Assembly (NCBI GenBank): GCA_019635575.1
Contig: JAHBZF010000016.1
Span: 1 to 42,351, forward strand
DNA from: Pseudolabrys sp.
GTDB lineage: Bacteria; Pseudomonadota; Alphaproteobacteria; Rhizobiales; Xanthobacteraceae
Direction of reading: 5' to 3'
Length of the DNA stretch: 42,351 bases
The stretch's first letter is position 1. Each line of letters begins with the position of its first letter. The notes under the pieces were generated by a model that did not search any database, was not told the origin of the DNA, and saw nothing but the letters and a program-made list of their open reading frames with translations. The translations under genes and the position numbers were made by a program. Positions 35,422 to 42,351 of the stretch are shown in pieces.

Positions 35422-37106
35422 GATACGCCTTCCGTTGCGTGTTGACCACGCGCTTTGGCCCGCTCCAACGCTATCTCGCGCAGACGCGGTTTGGAGATTT
35501 TTCCGGCCGACGTGACCGGAAATTCGGAGATCAGTTCGACGAACTCCGGCCACTTGAACTTGGCAAGTCCACGCTCCTCGAGAAACACACCCAGTTCCTT
35601 CGGTGACAGTTCGGTCACGCCCGGCGCCGGAATCACGAATGCGCAGGCGCGCTCACCGTAACCCGGATCGGGAACGGGGATGATCGAGATCGATGCCACC
35701 TTCGAATGACCGATAGCGATCAATTCGACCTCGAGGCAGTTGATCTTTTCGCCGCCGCGATTGACGACATCCTTCAAGCGGCCCTGAAAGACGATATGCG
35801 GCTCGCCGCCGATCATCTTGATGCTGCAGAGGTCGCCGGACCGATAGAACCCGTCCGCGGTGAACGCTTCGCGATTGCGTTCTTCCGCGTCGAAATAGCC
35901 GAGAATGCTGCTCGGTCCGCGGATCGCCAACTCGCCGGTCTCGCCCGGCGGACAGTCGGTCTCCGTGCCGGGCACCAGGATCCGCATCTCGTCGAGCGGC
36001 GACGTCGGCCGGCCGCAGGTCGTTTCGATCGCCTCCCGGCCGTCGCCTTTGCGGCAATAGCAGATGATGCCCTCGGTCATGCCGAACAGCGGAAACACCG
36101 GCGCACCGCGCGTCGCGTCCTCGATCCGCTTCGCGCCGCCAGGCACCGTGAAGCCTTTGACGTGACTGAAATCGAGTTCGTCGAGCACGCCAGCGGCCTT
36201 CAACCGCATCAGGATCACCGGCGGAATGCAGACCCAGTTGACCTTGCGTTCCTTGAGAATGCGCCGGATCGTCGCCGGCTCCATGTCCTCGCCGATCACC
36301 ATTTCGCCGCCGCCGAACAGCGCAGGACCCCAGTAGCAGATCATCGGCGCGTTATGCAGCAGGGGATTGGGCGTGTACGAGACCATCGTGTGGTCGAGAC
36401 CCTGCCACGTGATCACCGAGCGGATTTGCTGGATATATTCGTTGTGAAAGCGTGGGATGATCTTCGGAATGCCGGTGGTTCCGCCCGAGAGCTGAAAGAT
36501 GCAAACCTGCCACGGGTCGCGCGGCACCGCCGCGATCAGCGCCCGTGCCTCATCGCGGCTGACGAGAGTACTCAGCGCCTCGAAGCTGCGCACGGCCGGA
36601 TCGTCGTTCGCACCGCGAACGACGATGATTTCCTGAAGACTGTCGATCTCGTCGCGCATCGTCTTGGCGAAGGCGACGAAATCGAATTTGGACGAATCGC
36701 CATCGACGATGTGCGCCCGCGCCGACGCATGCCTGGCCAGATAGCCGATCTCATGCCGCCGGTGCGCGGCCAGGGTCGCCATCGGAATGAGGCCGGCCTT
36801 GAGGCATGCCAGATAGGCGATGATCAACTCACGCGAATTATTGAGCTGGAACACCACGCGATCGAGCGGTTTCAGTCCGATCGTCAGGAACGCACCGGCC
36901 AGTCGGTCGGTGACATCATCGAGCACGGCATAGGTCAGCGTTCCACGAACGTCTGACACCGCAACCCGATCCGGGTGCGTGGCCACGATCCCGGCAAATA
37001 CCGAGACCAGCGTGACGTCCCGCAAAATTCCGGCATCCACATAGCGTTGCGTCCGGCTTTGCGGCGGATAAACAACGCCGGGGATCGGCTGCTGAACCTT
37101 GCTCAT
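35418..37106 (-). CDS. Aryl-AMP/CoA ligase (EntE/2,3-dihydroxybenzoate-AMP ligase-like)
   Basis: A 562-residue adenylate-forming enzyme. The P-loop is LSGGTTGIPK, A5 is LFGMTEGII, A7 YRSGDLC, A8 GRLKDVVNRGGEKIN, and the A10 lysine lies in SAGKISKPRLR. The N-terminus (PPQSRTQRYVDAGILRD) resembles EntE and DhbE, which activate 2,3-dihydroxybenzoate or salicylate. No siderophore peptide synthetase genes are nearby, so a catabolic role as CoA ligase fits better. The start ATG is at 37106. It is directly coupled to the aryl-CoA hydroxylase gene. Confidence 0.92.
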   Translation of the reverse strand: MSKVQQPIPGVVYPPQSRTQRYVDAGILRDVTLVSVFAGIVATHPDRVAVSDVRGTLTYAVLDDVTDRLAGAFLTIGLKPLDRVVFQLNNSRELIIAYLACLKAGLIPMATLAAHRRHEIGYLARHASARAHIVDGDSSKFDFVAFAKTMRDEIDSLQEIIVVRGANDDPAVRSFEALSTLVSRDEARALIAAVPRDPWQVCIFQLSGGTTGIPKIIPRFHNEYIQQIRSVITWQGLDHTMVSYTPNPLLHNAPMICYWGPALFGGGEMVIGEDMEPATIRRILKERKVNWVCIPPVILMRLKAAGVLDELDFSHVKGFTVPGGAKRIEDATRGAPVFPLFGMTEGIICYCRKGDGREAIETTCGRPTSPLDEMRILVPGTETDCPPGETGELAIRGPSSILGYFDAEERNREAFTADGFYRSGDLCSIKMIGGEPHIVFQGRLKDVVNRGGEKINCLEVELIAIGHSKVASISIIPVPDPGYGERACAFVIPAPGVTELSPKELGVFLEERGLAKFKWPEFVELISEFPVTSAGKISKPRLREIALERAKARGQHATEGVS

Positions 37107-37127
37107 CGGACTATCCGGCCTGTCGTC

Positions 37128-38339
37128 TTAGTGCTTGGCCTGCAGGAAGGAGCACTTTCCCTCCGACAGCGGCCGGAAGATTTCGTCCTTGGAGGCCGTC
37201 GCCACGCGCTCATAGAAATCCCAGGGCTCTTTCGATTCCGAGGGCTTCTTGACCTTGAACAGGAAGAAGTCGTGCAGCTTGCGGCCGTCTTCCCGAATTT
37301 TGCCCTTGCCGAACAGCGGATCGTCGGTCTGCATCTTCTTCATCGCCGCGACCACCGCCGCGCCATCGCCCGGATCTTTCACGGTTGCCGCAGCCTTCAG
37401 ATAATGCAGGGTCGCCGCGTAAACGCCAGCCTGGATAAAGGTCGGCATCGCACCGTGCGCTTTTTCGAAACGCTGGCTCCAGGTCCGCGTTCCCTCATTC
37501 AGGTTCCAGTAGAACGGGGTGGAGATCAGAAGCCCTTGCGAGGTTTCGAGACCCAAGGCGCGCACATCGAGAATCGTCGCCGCCAGCGCAACCAGCTTTT
37601 GTCCTGACTTATCGAGGCCGAACTCGTGAGCCGCCTTGATCGAGTTGGTGGTGTCCGCGCCGCCATTCGCCAGCGCGACAACCTCCGCTTTGGACGATTG
37701 CGCCTGCAGGATGAAGGACGAGAAGTCGTTCGACCCGAGCGGATGGCGCACGGAGCCCAGCACCTGCCCGCCATTGGCTTTGACGACACCCGCGACGTTC
37801 TGCTCGAGATCCTTGCCGAAGGCGAAATCGGCGGTGACGAAGAACCAGCGCTTGCCGATCGAGCGAACGGCGGACAGGCCGACGGCGTGAGCGATTGCAT
37901 AGTTATCGAATGTCCAGTGCACCGTCGTCGGCGCGCACTGCTCGCCCGTCAGCGCCGTGGTCGCGCCGCCCGACACCAGCAGCGCCTTGTTCGCGCGCCT
38001 GGTCACCGAATTGACCGCCATCGCCACCGACGAATTGGCAAGATCGATGATGGCATTGACGTGCTCCACGTCGACCCACCGATTGGCGATCTGTGCGCCG
38101 GTGTCCGGCTTGTTCTGATGATCGGCGCTGACGACTTCGATCTTCTTGCCGCCGATCGGCTTGCCGAAATCCTCCACGGCCATCCGCGCGGCCAGCAGCG
38201 AGCCTTGTCCGGTCGGGGCGGAAAAGTTGCCCGAGAAATCGGTCAAAACGCCGATCTTGAACGTCTCCTGGGCATGGCCCGTGGTCGTCAGCGCCAGCGT
38301 GGCCAGCGCAATGGCCAAGCAATGCAAACCCTTCGCCAT
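37128..38339 (-). CDS. LivK-like periplasmic binding protein
   Basis: A 403-residue type-1 binding protein from the ATG at 38339, preceded by GGGAGGGA; the in-frame extension to 38471 is rejected. The signal peptide is MAKGLHCLAIALATLALTTT then GHAQ. Mature features are FKIGVLTDFSGNFSAPTGQG, EVVSADHQNKPDTGAQIANR and VDVEHVNAIIDLANSSVAMA. This branched-chain amino acid receptor family includes many benzoate and hydroxybenzoate binders. LivHMGF partners are not in the window. It sits just upstream of the aryl-CoA ligase gene, so it probably captures that enzyme's substrate. Confidence 0.93.
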   Translation of the reverse strand: MAKGLHCLAIALATLALTTTGHAQETFKIGVLTDFSGNFSAPTGQGSLLAARMAVEDFGKPIGGKKIEVVSADHQNKPDTGAQIANRWVDVEHVNAIIDLANSSVAMAVNSVTRRANKALLVSGGATTALTGEQCAPTTVHWTFDNYAIAHAVGLSAVRSIGKRWFFVTADFAFGKDLEQNVAGVVKANGGQVLGSVRHPLGSNDFSSFILQAQSSKAEVVALANGGADTTNSIKAAHEFGLDKSGQKLVALAATILDVRALGLETSQGLLISTPFYWNLNEGTRTWSQRFEKAHGAMPTFIQAGVYAATLHYLKAAATVKDPGDGAAVVAAMKKMQTDDPLFGKGKIREDGRKLHDFFLFKVKKPSESKEPWDFYERVATASKDEIFRPLSEGKCSFLQAKH

Positions 38340-38373
38340 CACATCCCTCCCTGGTTCCGCTTTTTCTGTTTGT

Positions 38374-39165
38374 TCAGCCCGCAAGCGCGGTAGCTCGCGG
38401 CGCTGTGCTCTTGTTGTCGGCCGACAGCATGTAACCGGCATCGGGCACCACCGGATCGAGTCCGATCTCATGCATCATGCGGCGCGTCGTGCAGATCGAG
38501 GTCGAGGTGACCGGCAATCCGAGCTTGTCCTCGGCGCGCTGGATCGCCGCCAGCGACTGCATCTGCACGCAGGCGGACAGAACCACGGCATCGACGCCGC
38601 GCGTATCCAGCCGCTCGATATCATCGAGCAGGAGCAGCGGATCGCGCGCACCGACCGCCACATTGTCCTCGATCGACAGAGCGATGTGGTGCTGAACGTC
38701 GATGCCTTCATTCTTGATGTAATCGACGACAAGCCCCGTCAGCATCGGCGTGTAAGGCGCAATCAGCGAGATTTTGCGAAAGCCCGCCGCTTTGAGTTCA
38801 TCGACCAAGGCGCCGGCCGACGTCACCACCGACACGTCGCGGCCGTTGTCGCGCATCACAGCGGCGAGGTTGCGCTCCGACTCGCGGTGATAGCCGAGGC
38901 CCATGGACATGATCGCCACCAGGCAGGCGTAGCCGACCACATCGACCGGGGCATCCGCGAGTTCCGCCGCGCAGCGCAGGCTGTCGCGGTCCATCGCCGC
39001 GAGCTCCGCCTTCGACACTTTCTTCATGCGCATGCGGCTGGAATGAAAGGTAAACCGAGGCCCGCCGCGATGATGTCCCTCCCAGCCGCGAAACAAGGCC
39101 GGGATTTCCGTCTCCATCGTCGTGTTCGAACTCGGGACGATCTGGCCGATCCGCCGAAAATCCAT
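38374..39165 (-). CDS. Maleate cis-trans isomerase family protein
   Basis: A 263-residue protein from the ATG at 39165 after GGAAG. It has the maleate isomerase start GQIVPSSNTTMETEIPAL (residues 7-24) and two catalytic-position cysteines, C81 (GYACLVAIMS) and C199 (LSACVQMQS). The Asp/Glu racemase superfamily also includes arylmalonate decarboxylases, but the PSSNTTMETE sequence points to maleate isomerase. Maleate arises in the hydrolytic branch of the gentisate pathway and in hydroxypyridine pathways; isomerisation to fumarate feeds the TCA cycle. It is the first gene of the leftward unit and faces a TetR gene. Confidence 0.88.
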   Translation of the reverse strand: MDFRRIGQIVPSSNTTMETEIPALFRGWEGHHRGGPRFTFHSSRMRMKKVSKAELAAMDRDSLRCAAELADAPVDVVGYACLVAIMSMGLGYHRESERNLAAVMRDNGRDVSVVTSAGALVDELKAAGFRKISLIAPYTPMLTGLVVDYIKNEGIDVQHHIALSIEDNVAVGARDPLLLLDDIERLDTRGVDAVVLSACVQMQSLAAIQRAEDKLGLPVTSTSICTTRRMMHEIGLDPVVPDAGYMLSADNKSTAPRATALAG

Positions 39166-39180
39166 GCCGCTTCCCCATAT

Positions 39181-39198
39181 GTGTCGAATATCCGACAC
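39181..39198. promoter_or_regulatory. 18-bp palindrome, candidate TetR operator
   Basis: GTGTCGAATATCCGACAC pairs at eight of nine positions. It lies 15 bases upstream of the maleate isomerase-type start and 94 bases before the TetR start, inside a 126-bp divergent promoter region. Length and symmetry fit a TetR-family operator that would repress both directions. A second short element, TGACGTCAAC at 39268-39277, is nearer the TetR gene. Confidence 0.65.
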
Positions 39199-39291
39199 CA
39201 ACGACGGGCGAGTGTCAAGGCCGGACCCGCGCGGTTTGACGGCGCTTGCGGCGCTGATAGAACAGCCTGACGTCAACGGGGGCCGAGCAGC

Positions 39292-39987
39292 GTGAAGACG
39301 AATGGCGACAGCGAGAACAGTCGCAAAAAACTGGTGCGCGACCAGTTGATCAACAAGGCCGCCGAGCTTTTCGCCACGCGGGGCCTGTCCCGAACGACCT
39401 TCAACGAGATCGGCCAGGAACTGGAGTTGAGCCGCTCGGCGCTTTATCACTATTTCCGCAACAAGGACGAAATCCTCGAGGCGCTGATCAAGGATCAAAC
39501 CGTCGTCCCGACCCTGTCCATGAAGGCGCTGATCGCCGACCGTTCGCTGACGCCGACACAGCGATTGCGCCGCGCGCTGGAAATGAGCGTCGAACGCAAA
39601 CTGACCGGCGGCGCCCGGTTCCGCGTGCTCGATCAGATCGAGTTCGAGATGCCGGAAACCCTGGCCGAGCAGCATCGCCGCAGCAAGCGCGCCGTCCTGG
39701 AGTTGTGGACCAGGATCATTGCCGACGGCATCAAGGCCGGGGAATTTCGCGACGTTGACGTGCGAATGGCGGCGTTCGCTGTGATCGGCATGGCGAACTG
39801 GACGGCCTGGTGGTACTCGCCCGATGGCAAGAAAAGCCCCGAAGACATCGCCAAGGTGATCGCGGATTTCGGCGTCCGCGGTCTCTTGACCGGAAGCGGA
39901 GGCAATGCCACCGCCCGCTCGCTTCAAGCGGTACGACGCGATCTCAAGAACGCGTTGAGCGCGCTCGATCAACTCCCGCTGGATTGA
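39292..39987 (+). CDS. TetR-family transcriptional regulator
   Basis: A 231-residue regulator with a GTG start at 39292. The N-terminal helix-turn-helix is INKAAELFATRGLSRTTFNE then IGQELELSRSALYHYFRNKD. The C-terminal domain (about 70-200) includes FEMPETLAEQHRRSKRAVLE and MANWTAWWYSPDGKKSPEDI, the layout of AcrR/FadR/PsrA-type repressors that often bind acyl-CoA esters. An acyl-CoA or aryl-CoA effector would suit the CoA-ligase unit it faces. It ends 11 bases before the convergent small gene. Confidence 0.9.
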   Translation: MKTNGDSENSRKKLVRDQLINKAAELFATRGLSRTTFNEIGQELELSRSALYHYFRNKDEILEALIKDQTVVPTLSMKALIADRSLTPTQRLRRALEMSVERKLTGGARFRVLDQIEFEMPETLAEQHRRSKRAVLELWTRIIADGIKAGEFRDVDVRMAAFAVIGMANWTAWWYSPDGKKSPEDIAKVIADFGVRGLLTGSGGNATARSLQAVRRDLKNALSALDQLPLD

Positions 39988-39997
39988 CCGATATCCG

Positions 39998-40258
39998 TTA
40001 CAGCGGCTTGTTGGTCCCGACCACCCGCACCTCGTCGCGGCCCCAATCCTTGATTTCGCCGATCAAGCCGCCGGTGAACAGTCCGTACCAGACCGCCGGC
40101 TTCATCTTCATATCCTTGCGGTTGAGCACGATCTCGCTCGGCGCCTGGATACGGTAATATCCCTGCGCGAACTTCTTGATCTCGCATCCGCCACGCGCCC
40201 GCGCGCATTCGACGATCGGCATGAATTCAGGCACATCGAGAACATACAGCGTGACCAT
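39998..40258 (-). CDS. Small hypothetical protein (86 aa), partner of the VOC gene
   Basis: An 86-residue protein, MVTLYVLDVPEFMPIVECAR then ARGGCEIKKFAQGYYRIQAP, with a C-terminal KPAVWYGLFTGGLIGEIKDW. It has no signal peptide or membrane span. I do not recognise the family. Coding character is good and it starts three bases past the VOC protein stop, so it is translated with it. It might be a small subunit or a ligand-binding accessory protein of the VOC protein. Confidence 0.65.
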   Translation of the reverse strand: MVTLYVLDVPEFMPIVECARARGGCEIKKFAQGYYRIQAPSEIVLNRKDMKMKPAVWYGLFTGGLIGEIKDWGRDEVRVVGTNKPL

Positions 40259-40261
40259 GCT

Positions 40262-40948
40262 TCAGCCCTCGACGAATTCCGAGACGAGCTTGCCCTTGCG
40301 CCGCCAGACCGTGTCGATGTCCTTGAGCCGTTCCGGCTGACCGCGCCTTTCGTCCTCGAGCTGCATCGCGGCGTCGAGCGTCAACTCCGCATCCTTGGCG
40401 TCGAGACGATGCAGATCGCGCAGCCGTAATGTGATTTCCAGCGGATAGCCGTTGGGGTCGCGGAAATAGATCGATTCGAGAATCTCGTGGCGCGTATAAG
40501 GCGACACCTTCAGCCCGCGCGCCTCAAGCGTCTCTTTCCACTTCACCAGCTCTTCGGGGCTTTCGACACCCCACGCCGTGTGGTTAGCCGCGTAGAAATG
40601 ATGGTCCTCCGGCATGTAGCGCTCCGGACGGTCGGTGCCGAGATAGTAGAAAAAGGCGATGGTCGCGCCTTTGCCCGCATCGAAAAAGAAATGCAGGAAA
40701 TCCGGATGTCCCGGCGCGCCCCAGCCGCGCGCGCTGATGGTGTGGACCAGCGGAAGACCGAGAACATCGCGATAGAATTCCACGGTCTCGCGCAGCTTCC
40801 ACGTCGGGCGCGCCGTATGGTCGACACCATCGAGACGCAATTGGACATTGTCGTTCTTCGCGCGCTTGAGCGTGCTGACGTCCACATCCGCGGTGCGATA
40901 GGCCCGCTTGCTCGGATCCATGTAGGCCGAATTGCCGTGCTCACCCAT
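40262..40948 (-). CDS. VOC/glyoxalase-superfamily protein
   Basis: A 228-residue protein from the ATG at 40948 after GGAGAG; the extension to 40984 is less likely. A central VOC module has LDGVDHTARPTWKLRETVEF with YRDVLGLPLVH, then NHTAWGVESPEELVKWKETL and FRDPNGYPLEITLRLRD, supplying the His, His and Glu typical of metal sites in extradiol dioxygenases and glyoxalases. N- and C-terminal tails extend it beyond the usual 130-150-residue single module. It could be a ring-cleaving dioxygenase, an isomerase or an epimerase. Confidence 0.83.
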   Translation of the reverse strand: MGEHGNSAYMDPSKRAYRTADVDVSTLKRAKNDNVQLRLDGVDHTARPTWKLRETVEFYRDVLGLPLVHTISARGWGAPGHPDFLHFFFDAGKGATIAFFYYLGTDRPERYMPEDHHFYAANHTAWGVESPEELVKWKETLEARGLKVSPYTRHEILESIYFRDPNGYPLEITLRLRDLHRLDAKDAELTLDAAMQLEDERRGQPERLKDIDTVWRRKGKLVSEFVEG

Positions 40949-41178
40949 GACGTTCTCTCCGCTGTGATCCCGCTCTTCCAACAATAACTCGCTTTTTCGC
41001 TCCCGGAATGGCGCGGCCCGATGCCGCGACCGCGTTCATGATGATGGCCGATGCCATCGCCGCCAATATCCGTCCGCCCGGCACCGGCAGGACGACTATT
41101 CGACACTATTGACGAATTTACAACAACTATGTGAAATTGACGTCAACAACAACGGATAATCACCTTGGGGAAACGTCA
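40949..41178. promoter_or_regulatory. Divergent region between the VOC and Bug genes
   Basis: The left 150 bases look like G/C-rich spacer without a gene. The right part (41095-41175) is A/T-rich and contains TTGACGTCAA, a perfect 10-bp palindrome at 41137-41146. Its right part, TGACGTCAAC, recurs at 39268-39277 upstream of TetR, suggesting shared control, though a 10-base match may be chance. Confidence 0.4.
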
Positions 41179-42138
41179 ATGAAACTGCTGGGCCTCTTTT
41201 GCTGTGCCGTTTTGTCCGCGCTGTGTGCCACACCGAGCCAGGCCGCTTATCCCGACAAACCGATCAAGATCATCGTCAGCGCGCCGGCAGGCACGGCGCC
41301 CGATCTCATCGCCCGCCTGCTCGGGCCGACTCTCACCGAAATCTGGGGCGGCCAGACAATCATTGTCGAGAACAAGGCGGGCGCGAACGGCAACCTTGCC
41401 GCAGGTGAAGTCTCGCGTGCCGATCCTGACGGCTACACGCTGCTGATGACACCGGCCGGCACATTGACCGCCAACCCGTCGCTCTATCCGAAATCCGCCG
41501 TGACCAATCTGACACCGATCACGCAGATTGGCAGCGTTCCGTTCACGGTGTCGGTTCGTCCGTCGCTCGGCGTCAAGACGCTTCCTGAATTGCTGGCGCT
41601 GATCCGGAGCAAACCGGCGCAAATCAACTGCGCCACCACCGCCAATGGCAGCTTTCCGCATCTCGCCGCGGAGATGCTGAAACAGGACGCCAAGCTTGAT
41701 TATCAGATCATCAAGCACAATGGCGGCGCCGCCGCCGGCACATCGGTCGCGGGAGAACATACCGATTTCGTGGTCGAGACCGCCGCGGTGCTCGCCCCGT
41801 TCATCGAATCCGGCAAGCTTGTGCCGCTGGCGACAACCGGATCAGAACGCTCACCGGCCGCGCCTAATCTGCCGACAGTCGCCGAGGCGGGCGTTCCCGG
41901 ATACAGCATGACCGGATGGATCGCGCTGGTGGGGCCGCACAACCTGCCCGACAGCATCACCAACACGGTGCAGAAAGCCGTCGCCGAAGCGCTCGCCAAA
42001 CCGGGCATTCGTCAGAAGCTCGACGCGATGCGCTTCACGGTGATCGGCAACACGCCGGCGCAGTTCAGGCAGATCGTGGCCGACGAACGAGCCAAGCTGC
42101 AAAAGATCATCGAGCAGGCGGGCTTGCGGCAGGAATGA
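41179..42138 (+). CDS. Bug-family (TctC-like) periplasmic binding protein
   Basis: A 319-residue protein from the ATG at 41179 preceded by GGGGA. An in-frame extension to 41131 would run through the palindrome and is rejected. The signal peptide is MKLLGLFCCAVLSALCATPS then QA. Bug hallmarks are YPDKPIKIIVSAPAGTAPDL and TIIVENKAGANGNLAAGEVS; note SAPAGTAPD in place of the common PFAAGGGxD. It is not near TctAB genes. This is the third Bug protein of the window and is transcribed alone. Confidence 0.92.
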   Translation: MKLLGLFCCAVLSALCATPSQAAYPDKPIKIIVSAPAGTAPDLIARLLGPTLTEIWGGQTIIVENKAGANGNLAAGEVSRADPDGYTLLMTPAGTLTANPSLYPKSAVTNLTPITQIGSVPFTVSVRPSLGVKTLPELLALIRSKPAQINCATTANGSFPHLAAEMLKQDAKLDYQIIKHNGGAAAGTSVAGEHTDFVVETAAVLAPFIESGKLVPLATTGSERSPAAPNLPTVAEAGVPGYSMTGWIALVGPHNLPDSITNTVQKAVAEALAKPGIRQKLDAMRFTVIGNTPAQFRQIVADERAKLQKIIEQAGLRQE

Positions 42139-42315
42139 CGCGGCGTGCGGGATGGACGTGGAATGACGTCCGATCCTGTCGGCGCGGCCAAAACGAACTC
42201 CTATGCTGCCATATGCGTCTGAATGATTCATCGGGCGCCCATGCGCGAATGTGGTGAAACACAACGCCGGGCGGACGCTCGTGATCGTCTCGCGATCTCA
42301 ATGGGAGAAATGAAA
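42139..42315. other. Intergenic region after the third Bug gene
   Basis: No gene is visible. GGACGT (42154-42159) and ACGTCC (42166-42171) form a 6-bp stem with a 6-base loop, but no T run follows, so I do not call it a terminator. GGGAGA at 42303-42308 looks like a ribosome site for the small partial gene that follows. Confidence 0.5.
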
Positions 42316-42351
42316 ATGCCAAATCTGTGGAGACGGTTACTGCATTCTCGA
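42316..42351 (+). CDS. Possible start of a further gene (cut by window edge)
   Basis: The ATG at 42316 follows GGGAGA by seven bases and opens 12 codons (MPNLWRRLLHSR) to the window end. The basic, Arg/Leu-rich start would suit an N-terminus of a membrane or exported protein. Nothing more can be said; the call rests only on the ribosome site and open frame. Confidence 0.4.
   Translation, partial: MPNLWRRLLHSR

Noticed and set aside
35418..37106. Siderophore biosynthesis role for the EntE-like ligase
   Set aside because: No peptide synthetase, isochorismate or export genes are nearby; the coupled genes are an aryl-CoA hydroxylase and a thioesterase.
42154..42171. Hairpin GGACGT/ACGTCC after the third Bug gene as a terminator
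   Set aside because: Only six base pairs and no T run.

Overview
The window is a gene-dense stretch of high-GC DNA (codon third positions are strongly G/C) holding 44 supportable protein genes, two of them cut by the window edges. I see no tRNA, rRNA, CRISPR array, insertion sequence or phage gene. The family mix fits an alphaproteobacterium of the Bradyrhizobium/Rhodopseudomonas/Xanthobacteraceae kind: three orphan Bug-type (TctC) binding proteins, Cox-type molybdenum hydroxylase subunits, Rieske oxygenases and many GntR/FCD regulators. That placement is inference; no marker gene is present. The whole window reads as a catabolic island for aromatic and probably N-heteroaromatic compounds.

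Region 1 (1-14.4 kb). A gentisate 1,2-dioxygenase-like gene runs off the left edge, divergent from a GntR regulator. A long leftward unit (9303 to 1326) encodes a Rieske oxygenase, a four-gene PotABCD-like ABC importer, a RidA deaminase, a phthalate-dioxygenase-type reductase, and the small [2Fe-2S] and medium FAD subunits of a molybdenum hydroxylase. The divergent rightward unit (9464 to 14335) encodes a GntR regulator, the large molybdopterin subunit of that hydroxylase, an alpha/beta hydrolase resembling 2,6-dihydroxypseudooxynicotine hydrolase, and a dienelactone hydrolase, and ends in a strong hairpin terminator. Together these genes could import, hydroxylate, side-chain-cleave and open a heteroaromatic ring.

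Region 2 (14.4-18 kb). A one-polypeptide LigB-LigA-like extradiol dioxygenase is divergent from a LysR regulator. The regulator is followed by an HGG-type esterase, and a small cupin gene converges on it.

Region 3 (18-24.5 kb). A leftward unit encodes a DUF2848 protein, a GntR regulator, a cupin, a Bug binding protein, a PHBH-fold flavin monooxygenase and a binding-protein-fold protein without a signal peptide. It is divergent from an amidase-signature hydrolase.

Region 4 (24.6-31.6 kb). An IclR regulator converges on a leftward set: a second Rieske oxygenase, an NHL beta-propeller protein, a GlcG/HbpS-like protein and a Bug binding protein. Upstream lie a thiolase and a ketopantoate-reductase-like dehydrogenase, the last genes of the next unit.

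Region 5 (31.6-42.3 kb). The rest of that leftward unit encodes a maleate-isomerase-family protein, a LivK-like binding protein, an EntE-like aryl-AMP/CoA ligase, a salicylyl-CoA/2-aminobenzoyl-CoA-type flavin hydroxylase, an aryl-CoA thioesterase, an alpha/beta hydrolase and a LigI-like amidohydrolase. A divergent TetR gene sits beside a near-perfect 18-bp palindrome. A VOC protein with a small partner and a third Bug protein complete the window. The ligase, hydroxylase and thioesterase are the parts expected for CoA-dependent conversion of salicylate to gentisate, and the gentisate-dioxygenase-like gene at the left edge would be a plausible continuation.
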